Notes under the pieces: model-generated
The model's database searches: none
Told to the model about the DNA's origin: nothing
Seen by the model: the letters and a program-made list of their open reading frames with translations, nothing else
Origin: Streptomyces cynarae
GTDB taxonomy: Bacteria > Actinomycetota > Actinomycetes > Streptomycetales > Streptomycetaceae
NCBI RefSeq assembly: GCF_025642135.1
Contig: NZ_CP106793.1
Coordinates: forward strand, 8,524,001-8,588,000
Reading direction: 5' to 3'
DNA length: 64,000 nt
Shown: in pieces, positions 58,514 to 64,000 of the stretch
Layout: each line of letters starts with the position of its first letter
How positions within the stretch are numbered: position 1 is the stretch's first letter
Program-made: the position numbers and the translations under genes

Positions 58514-58529
58514 CGGGGAGCTCTCCCCG
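58514..58529. promoter_or_regulatory. Operator 1, CGGGGAG-CT-CTCCCCG
   Basis: A perfect inverted repeat with 7-bp arms and 2-bp centre, 54 bp upstream of the patatin start. It repeats the inner part of the larger palindrome 39 bp away, so one TetR protein probably binds both. Confidence 0.7.
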
Positions 58530-58552
58530 GTTGCGTCGGTCGACGATAACAT

Positions 58553-58580
58553 CCGTACCGGGGAGAGCTCCCCGGTACGG
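58553..58580. promoter_or_regulatory. Operator 2, 13-bp arms CCGTACCGGGGAG
   Basis: CCGTACCGGGGAG (58553-58565) is followed by AG and its exact complement (58568-58580), a 28-bp palindrome 18 bp upstream of the TetR start. It covers the ribosome-site side of the regulator gene and is a strong autoregulatory operator candidate. Confidence 0.8.
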
Positions 58581-58597
58581 GGTGAGGAGAGGAAGAG

Positions 58598-59257
58598 ATG
58601 ATGGGCGACCGTTCGTCGGTGGGGCGCCGCGATGCGCTGCGCAACCGGAAGCTGCTGATGGACAAAGCCCGCGAAGTCTTCGCCGAACAGGGCTTGGACG
58701 CCCCGCTCGATGAAATCGCCCGGCGGGCGGGCGTGGGCAACGCCACCCTCTACCGCCATTTCCCTACCCGTGCCGCGCTGGTCGATGAGGTCTTCCAGGA
58801 TGCGCTCACCGAGACCATGGCGGCCGGCGAGCGGGCGCGAGCGGCCGAAGACGCATGGATGGGACTCACCGAGTATCTACGAACCGTGTTCACGGGCCTG
58901 GCCGCAGACCGCGGCACCAACGACCTCATGACCACCAACCTGGAAGGCGTCACTTCCCTGGAGGCGATCCACGCCCACAACCGCGGGACCATCGAAGAGC
59001 TGCTCCGGCGCGGTCAGGAGCAGAGCACCATCCGTCCGGACCTCACCACCGAGGACCTGCTCTTCGCCCTGGCAGCACTGGGCCGGGCTGTTCCCGCGCT
59101 CACCACGGTCGCTCCGGATGCCTGGCTCCGCCCACTCGCCCTGCTCCTCGACGGGCTTCGCGCGCACCCGGCCGCACCCCCTCTGCCCGCGTCGGCGCTC
59201 ACCTCCGCCCAGCTCGGCACGGTGCTGCTCAATCTGGGCCCGCACAGACGGCGTTGA
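58598..59257 (+). CDS. TetR-family transcriptional regulator
   Basis: A 219-residue repressor. RNRKLLMDKAREVFAEQGLDAPLDEIARRAGVGNATLYRHFPTRAALVDEVF is the N-terminal TetR HTH. The C-terminal all-helical ligand domain has LTEYLRTVFTGLAADRGTNDL and a later ALAALGRAVPALTTVAPDAW. ATG 58598 follows GAGGAAGAG. It is divergent from the patatin gene and two matching palindromes lie between them. The inducer is probably an acyl or lipid-like compound, inferred only from the neighbour. Confidence 0.94.
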   Translation: MMGDRSSVGRRDALRNRKLLMDKAREVFAEQGLDAPLDEIARRAGVGNATLYRHFPTRAALVDEVFQDALTETMAAGERARAAEDAWMGLTEYLRTVFTGLAADRGTNDLMTTNLEGVTSLEAIHAHNRGTIEELLRRGQEQSTIRPDLTTEDLLFALAALGRAVPALTTVAPDAWLRPLALLLDGLRAHPAAPPLPASALTSAQLGTVLLNLGPHRRR

Positions 59258-59377
59258 AGACCCGTCGGCGTGTCGACAGCAGCGGAATGAGGCCCGAAGG
59301 CGACACGTCGGCCCGAGGCGTCGGCCCGACCCGGCGGTGCACCGATGCCGCACGGCACCGGTGCACCGGTCGCAAGG

Positions 59378-59399
59378 GCCGGTGGGGTAGCCCACCGGC
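59378..59399. terminator. Hairpin between TetR and GH38 genes
   Basis: GCCGGTGGG (59378-59386) and CCCACCGGC (59391-59399) form a perfect 9-bp stem with loop GTAG. It lies directly past the GH38 stop. A 14-bp palindrome ACCGGTGCACCGGT is at 59357-59370. Confidence 0.7.
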
Positions 59400-59403
59400 G
59401 TGG

Positions 59404-62400
59404 TCAGGCCCTCCTCAGCCGCAGCGTGACCAGCTGGAACGGACGCAGCCGCACGGTGATCCGCTCACCCTCGACCGCCGGCGCCGTATCGTCGTCCAAC
59501 GGGCGCTCCAGCAGGTCGGTGACCGTGACACCGGCGACCTCGAAGCCTGCTGTCAGCGTCGCGCGGGCCCGGCCGCCGTGGGCCTCGTGGAAGCGGACCA
59601 CCACGTCGCCGCTGCCGTCGTCGGCCAGCTTGACCGCGGTGACCACCACGGCCTCCTGATCGACCGTCACCAGCGGGGCGACCTGGCCGGAACCGGTGAC
59701 GTGCCGCTCCGGCAGGTTCAGGCGCCAGCCTTCGCGCACCGCGTCCCCGACCGTGGCGCCCGGCACCAGGGCATGCCGGAAGCGGTGGACGCCCTGGTCG
59801 GTCTCCGGGTCCGGGAAGCGCGGGGCGCGTAGGAGCGAGACGCGGACCGTGGTGGTCGTCCCGCGGTCGCCGTCGGTGCGGACGGTTCGGGTCACGTCAT
59901 GGCCGTAGGTGGAGTCGTTGACGACCGCGGCACCCCAGCCGGGCTCCTCCAGGTGCACGAAACGGTGGTTGCACGCCTCGAACTTGGCCGCCTCCCACGA
60001 GGTGTTGGTGTGGGTGGGGCGGAAGAAGTGCCCGAACTGCGTCTCGGACGCGTACCGTTCGGCGTGCACGTCGAACGGGAAGGCCAGCTTGAGGAACTTC
60101 TCCGTCTCGTGCCAGTCGACCTCGGTGTCGAGGACCAGCCTCCGCTCGCCCGGCGCCAGCGTCAGCACCTGGGTGGCGCGGGAGTCACCGAAGGACCGGA
60201 CGATCCGCACCGAGACGCCGTCCTCGCCGGGCGCCACCTCGTCGGCCTCGGTGAGATCGGTGACCGTGTTGCGGTAGAACTCGTCGACGTCCCAGGCGTC
60301 CCACATGTTCGGGAAGTCGGGGTGGAGCTGGAGCAGGTTCGCGGCGCTGCCGGGGGCGATCGCCTCCCGGTCGGCCTCGATGTCGTACGCGGACACGACG
60401 AGGCCCCGGGCGTCGACCTCGATCCGCAGCACGCCGTTGTCCAGCACGAACCCGCCGCCCTCCCGCGGGGTGAGCGCCGTGACGCCCTCGACGGCCGGTG
60501 TGCCGGCACCGCCTGCCGGCACACCCGCGCGCTCGTGCGGCGCGGAGTTGAAGACCAGCTCGGTCGTTCCCTCACCGGCCAGGGCGCGCTGGGCCGCCCC
60601 GATGATCCCGTTCAGCTCCGCGCCGATCCGCTCGTACGTCGCCCGCGCCTCACGGTGCACCCAGGCGATGGACGAGCCGGGGAGGATGTCGTGGAACTGG
60701 TGGAGCAGTACCGTCTTCCAGATGCGGTCCAGGTCCTCGTACGGGTAGGGGAATCCGACCCGTACGGCGGCGGAGGCCGCCCACAGTTCCGCCTCCCGCA
60801 GGAGGTGCTCGCTGCGCCGGTTGCCCTGCTTGGTCTTGGCCTGACTCGTCAGGGTGGCGCGGTGCAGTTCCAGATACAGCTCACCGACCCAGACGGGCGG
60901 CTCGGGGTACTCCGCCTCGGCCTTCTCGAAGAACTCCTCCGGGGTCTCCCACACCACCGTCGCCGAACCCTCGAGGTCACGCAGCCGCGCCGCCTTGGCG
61001 ACCATCTCACGCGTCGTGCCGCCGCCTCCGTCACCCCAGCCGGTGGGTGCCAGCGAGTGCCGGGCGACCCCCTTGTCCTTGAAGTTGCGGGCCGCGTGGG
61101 CGATCTCGCTGCCCTTCATGGAGCAGTTGTAGGTGTCGACGGGCGGGAAGTGCGTGAAGATCCGCGTGCCGTCGATGCCCTCCCAGCGGAAGGTGTGGTG
61201 CGGGAACTTGTTCGTCTGCGACCACGAGATCTTCTGCGTCAGCAGCCACTTCGAGCCCGCAGCCTTGATGATCTGTGGCAGACCGGCGGCGAAGCCGAAG
61301 GTGTCGGGCAGCCATGCCTCGTCGTTCTCGATGCCGAACTCGTCGAGGAAGAACCGCTTGCCGTGCACGAACTGCCGCGCCATCGCCTCCGAACCGGGCA
61401 TGTTGGTGTCCGACTCCACCCACATCCCGCCGGCCGGCACGAACCGCCCGTCCGCCACAGCCTTCTTCACCCGCGCCCATACCTCGGGCCGGTGCTCCTT
61501 CACCCACGCCCACTGCTGCGCCTGCGACATGGCGAAGACGAACTCCGGCTCGTCCTCGATCAGCGCGGTCATGTTGGACGTCGTACGGGCCACCTTGCGC
61601 ACCGTCTCGCGCAGCGGCCACAGCCAGGCCGAGTCGATGTGCGCGTGCCCGACGGCGCTGATGCGGTGCGCGGACGGCACGGCGGGGGAGGCCATGGCAT
61701 CCGTCAGGCAGGCACGGGCCCGCTCCGCCGTGCCGTTCACGTCCTGCAGGTCGACGGCGTCGAGCGCCTTCTCCACCGCGCGCAGGATCTCCCAGCGGCG
61801 CGCGGAGTCCACCGGCAACTCGGCCATCAGCTCGCCGAGCACCTCCAGGTCCATCACCAGCTGCCACACCGTCTCGTCGAAGACCGCGAGGTCCATGCGG
61901 GCCAGCGTGTACTGCGGCTCGCTTCCGGCGGTGTCCTTGTCGCCGAGCCGAGTGGGCAGGAAGGGGTGGTAGTCGAGGATGACCGGGTTGGAGGCGGCCT
62001 CGATGTGCAGCCGCACCTCCTCGCCGCCCGCGACGGGCGCGCCGACGCGCACCCACTGGTTGCGCGGATTGAGGCCCTTCACCGGGGTGCCGTCGGGCCG
62101 GTAGACCAGGCCCTCGCACTGGAAGCCGGGCATGTTCTCGTCGAAGCCCAGGTCCAGCAGGGCCTCGACGGTTCTCCCGGCCCACGCATCGGGCACGGTA
62201 CCGGTGACTCGGAACCAGCTGGTGCCCCACGGGGCACCCCAGCGGGCGCCCACCTCGATCGGCTCGGGTTCGGCCGCGAGTCCCTCCACCACCGGCACGG
62301 GCTCGCCGGGCGCATGCCACACCGCCACCTCGAGCGGTACGGACTCGGGGTACACGGCTGGGCGGATCCGCTCGTCCAGGACGCGCTTGAGCCGGGCTTC

Positions 62401-62424
62401 GACCAGGCTGCGGTCGTCATGCAT
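59404..62424 (-). CDS. GH38 alpha-mannosidase
   Basis: A 1006-residue cytosolic alpha-mannosidase of the class II, bacterial type. The zinc site begins HAHIDSAWLWPLRET. The nucleophile Asp339 is in WVESDTNMPGSEAMARQ, followed by DTFGFAAGLPQI. Further on HQFHDILPGSSIAWVHREA supplies another zinc His. The C-terminal beta domains end in LRPFQLVTLRLRRA. There is no signal peptide. ATG 62424 follows CGGAGCACCCC. The frameshifted GH5-like gene and an ABC permease lie upstream in the same direction, so it belongs to a mannoside-uptake and breakdown operon. Confidence 0.95.
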   Translation of the reverse strand: MHDDRSLVEARLKRVLDERIRPAVYPESVPLEVAVWHAPGEPVPVVEGLAAEPEPIEVGARWGAPWGTSWFRVTGTVPDAWAGRTVEALLDLGFDENMPGFQCEGLVYRPDGTPVKGLNPRNQWVRVGAPVAGGEEVRLHIEAASNPVILDYHPFLPTRLGDKDTAGSEPQYTLARMDLAVFDETVWQLVMDLEVLGELMAELPVDSARRWEILRAVEKALDAVDLQDVNGTAERARACLTDAMASPAVPSAHRISAVGHAHIDSAWLWPLRETVRKVARTTSNMTALIEDEPEFVFAMSQAQQWAWVKEHRPEVWARVKKAVADGRFVPAGGMWVESDTNMPGSEAMARQFVHGKRFFLDEFGIENDEAWLPDTFGFAAGLPQIIKAAGSKWLLTQKISWSQTNKFPHHTFRWEGIDGTRIFTHFPPVDTYNCSMKGSEIAHAARNFKDKGVARHSLAPTGWGDGGGGTTREMVAKAARLRDLEGSATVVWETPEEFFEKAEAEYPEPPVWVGELYLELHRATLTSQAKTKQGNRRSEHLLREAELWAASAAVRVGFPYPYEDLDRIWKTVLLHQFHDILPGSSIAWVHREARATYERIGAELNGIIGAAQRALAGEGTTELVFNSAPHERAGVPAGGAGTPAVEGVTALTPREGGGFVLDNGVLRIEVDARGLVVSAYDIEADREAIAPGSAANLLQLHPDFPNMWDAWDVDEFYRNTVTDLTEADEVAPGEDGVSVRIVRSFGDSRATQVLTLAPGERRLVLDTEVDWHETEKFLKLAFPFDVHAERYASETQFGHFFRPTHTNTSWEAAKFEACNHRFVHLEEPGWGAAVVNDSTYGHDVTRTVRTDGDRGTTTTVRVSLLRAPRFPDPETDQGVHRFRHALVPGATVGDAVREGWRLNLPERHVTGSGQVAPLVTVDQEAVVVTAVKLADDGSGDVVVRFHEAHGGRARATLTAGFEVAGVTVTDLLERPLDDDTAPAVEGERITVRLRPFQLVTLRLRRA

Positions 62425-62493
62425 GGGGTGCTCCGTAAGGGATCGCGGGTGGTCTTGCCAAGTGTCGGTGACGGGGCGGGCAGGGGAGGAGCG

Positions 62494-63749
62494 TCACGCG
62501 GGACGGCTCGCCCGGGGTGTGGGGAGCACCTGATCGGCGCCGACGACCTCGGTGATGCCGCGTGTGCCGAGGTGGTCCGTGTCGTACGCACGGGTGTCGA
62601 GCACGGTGGTGGGGCGGGCGCCGTCGGCGGTCAGCCGGAAGAAGGCGTCGAAGACGCGGCCGCCGGGGGCGAGCGCAGGGCGCAGCGCCGGGTCGGCGGG
62701 CACGACGAGGCGGTGGTCCGCGGCGCCGGGGTGTGGGCGGTGTCGCGGGCGGTGCGGGCCAGGACGTGCGCGATGTCCTTGGGCTGCCGGTCGTTGCTCA
62801 GCAGACCGAGGGTGTACTCGAGCTCCGGGAAGTCGGCGAGGCCGCGGGAGACGTCGTGGGAGCACCACCAGGTGACGCCCCACAGGCCGGGGCAGTCCAG
62901 GACGTGGGTGAGGGTCGCCTCGGCGAAGGCGGCGGCGTGTTCGGCGGGGACCAGCGGGGCGGGTGCGCCGACCTCCTGGAGCCAGACCGGGCGGTGCGGG
63001 TCGTCGGCCCAGGCCTTGCTGAGCTCGACGAGGTAGGCGGCGTGGTGTTCGCTCGGGACGGAGGCACGGCCGTGGCGCTGGGCGGTGCCGTTGAACACCC
63101 ATGAATGGACCGCCGTGACGGCGCCGTGCCGGGCGGCCTGGGCCGGGGTGAACGGCATGTCGTGCTGGTACCAGGTGGCGTCGTACTCGGCGTGCAGGTG
63201 CAGCCGGCCCGGCGCGCCCTCCTCACAGGCGGCGAGCATGCGCCGCAGCCAGGCGTCGATCTGTTCTGGGCCGGCCCGGTCGGGGTCGGGGTGGGGACCG
63301 GCGGAGAACTGGTTGACCTCGTTGCCGAGGGTCATGCCGATGAAGTTGGGACGGTCGGCGAGGGCGGCGGCGAGGGTACGCAGGTAGGCGGCCTGGCCGT
63401 CGATCACCTCCGCGTCGGTGAAGAGGTTTCGCCGGTGCCAGGTCCGCGTCCAGGCCGGCAGGAAGTCGAAGCTGGACAGGTGACCCTGCAGGCCGTCCAC
63501 GTTGACGTCGAGGCCGCGTTCGGCCGCCGCGTCGGCGAGCGCCACGAGTTGTTCGACGGCGCGCGGCCGGATCAGGGTGCGGTTGGGCTGGAAGTACGGC
63601 CACAGTGGGAAGACCCGGATGTGGTCCAGGCCCAGTGCGGCGATCGAGTCCAGGTCGGCGCGTACGGAGTCCAGGTCGAAGTCGAGCCAGTGGTGGAACC
63701 ACCCTTCGCTCGGTGTGTAGTTGACGCCGAAGCGCACGGCAGAAGGCAT
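62494..63749 (-). pseudogene. GH5-like mannosidase, frameshifted near its C-terminus
   Basis: From ATG 63749 (after AGGAACTCCGC) translation gives about 340 residues of a (beta/alpha)8 glycosidase: RFGVNYTPSEGWFHHW, HIRVFPLWPYFQPN, acid/base Glu in IGMTLGNEVNQFSAG, nucleophile Glu in PVWLQEVGAP. Near 62722 the frame breaks in a GC run. The coherent continuation, LVVPADPALRPALAPGGRVFDAFFRL, is in another frame and ends at 62494. One base would restore about 418 residues. Both catalytic residues lie before the break, so partial activity is possible. Whether the break is real needs resequencing. It belongs with the GH38 gene and the permease. Confidence 0.75.
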
Positions 63750-63809
63750 GCGGAGTTCCTAGTGAGGCGGTGGTGGGGGGTTACGGCTCGGGTGCTGCAC
63801 CCGGGCTTC

Positions 63810-64000
63810 TCAGCCCTTCACCGCACCCTCGCCGACTCCACGGAAGAAGTACCGCTGGAGGCAGGCGAAGAGGACGATGAGCGGAGCGACGGCGATGACC
63901 GTGCCCGCGGCGACCAGGCGCTGGTCGTTGGCGAAGGTGCCGTGCAGGTAGTTGAGGCCGATGGTGAGGGTGAACTTGGACGGGTCGCTGAGCACGATCA
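63810..64000 (-). CDS. Sugar ABC transporter permease, MalG type, C-terminal fragment (5' end outside window)
   Basis: The frame is open from the right edge to a stop at 63810. It encodes LSDPSKFTLTIGLNYLHGTFANDQRLVAAGTVIAVAPLIVLFACLQRYFFRGVGEGAVKG, the last membrane segment and the conserved C-terminal tail of MalG/CUT1-type permeases (QRYFxxGVxxGAVKG). It reads into the GH5 and GH38 genes and is the first visible member of the mannoside operon. The rest of the transporter must lie beyond the window. Confidence 0.92.
   Translation of the reverse strand, partial: IVLSDPSKFTLTIGLNYLHGTFANDQRLVAAGTVIAVAPLIVLFACLQRYFFRGVGEGAVKG

Noticed and set aside
59899..63036. A 1045-codon open frame on the plus strand opposite the GH38 and GH5 genes
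   Set aside because: It is a typical high-GC antisense artefact: His/Arg/Gly-rich, no domain. It also spans the intergenic gap between two clear genes on the other strand.
1..64000. tRNA, rRNA, insertion sequence, integrase or prophage genes
   Set aside because: I looked for transposase motifs, integrase motifs and tRNA-like cloverleafs and saw none on either strand. Absence from reading alone is not proof.

Overview
The window is high-GC actinobacterial DNA, almost certainly Streptomyces. Third codon positions are strongly G/C, GTG starts and GGAGG-type ribosome sites are frequent, and the gene families are typical of the genus: MmyB-type XRE regulators, SpoIIE/PP2C phosphatases with PAS and GAF domains, HATPase anti-sigma-like proteins, type III polyketide synthase and TAT-exported carbohydrases. 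It reads like accessory or chromosome-arm territory. Short operons are interspersed with relics: a double-frameshifted fragment fused to a hemerythrin gene, a permease cut to 32 codons, an MFS tail, and two genes broken by one base. I found no tRNA, rRNA, insertion sequence, prophage or CRISPR array.

Layout. 1-7.3 kb: tail of an AraC regulator, an MBL hydrolase, a FUSC-type membrane exporter, a MoxR/VWA pair and an NmrA-like oxidoreductase. 7.4-15.4 kb: a small CxxC protein, two MmyB-type regulators each divergent from an enzyme gene (SDR; alpha/beta hydrolase), a TAT-exported hydrolase, and a PadR/membrane-protein operon. 15.8-24.8 kb: the relic/hemerythrin fusion, a frameshifted YbdK-type ligase, a PAS-GAF-SpoIIE phosphatase, an NmrA oxidoreductase, a MarR/membrane-protein divergon, and a second hemerythrin-like gene. 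25-28.5 kb: a type III PKS with a membrane methyltransferase, resembling srsAB of phenolic-lipid synthesis but without srsC, then an unknown gene and an epoxide-hydrolase-like enzyme.

28.8-38.9 kb is a carbohydrate locus: secreted GH35 beta-galactosidase, MOSC protein, GH93-like secreted enzyme with ricin-type lectin repeats, LacI regulator, and a sugar-binding lipoprotein whose downstream permease is reduced to its N-terminus. 39-43 kb carries signalling genes: an HATPase protein, a NarL response regulator converging on a receiver-only regulator, and a GAF histidine kinase. 43.1-45.7 kb holds an overlapping pair, a CdsA-like cytidylyltransferase and a GNAT-aminotransferase fusion, which I regard as one of the best candidates for an undescribed pathway. 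46-52.4 kb: flavodoxin-like reductase, LtrA, AraC regulator divergent from a PhyH dioxygenase with a small overlapping partner, CGNR regulator beside an MFS remnant, and ketopantoate reductase-like protein.

52.5-64 kb is a second carbohydrate locus: a large exported GH2 enzyme with discoidin domains inserted in it, a GH38 alpha-mannosidase, a frameshifted GH5-like mannosidase and the end of a MalG-type permease. Between them lie the second copy of the small CxxC module and a patatin/TetR divergon with two strong palindromic operators. Together the two glycan loci suggest growth on galactosyl-, arabinosyl- and mannosyl-containing polymers, with secreted enzymes outside, ABC uptake, and intracellular GH38/GH5 trimming. 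Family assignments come from motif recognition without database searches.
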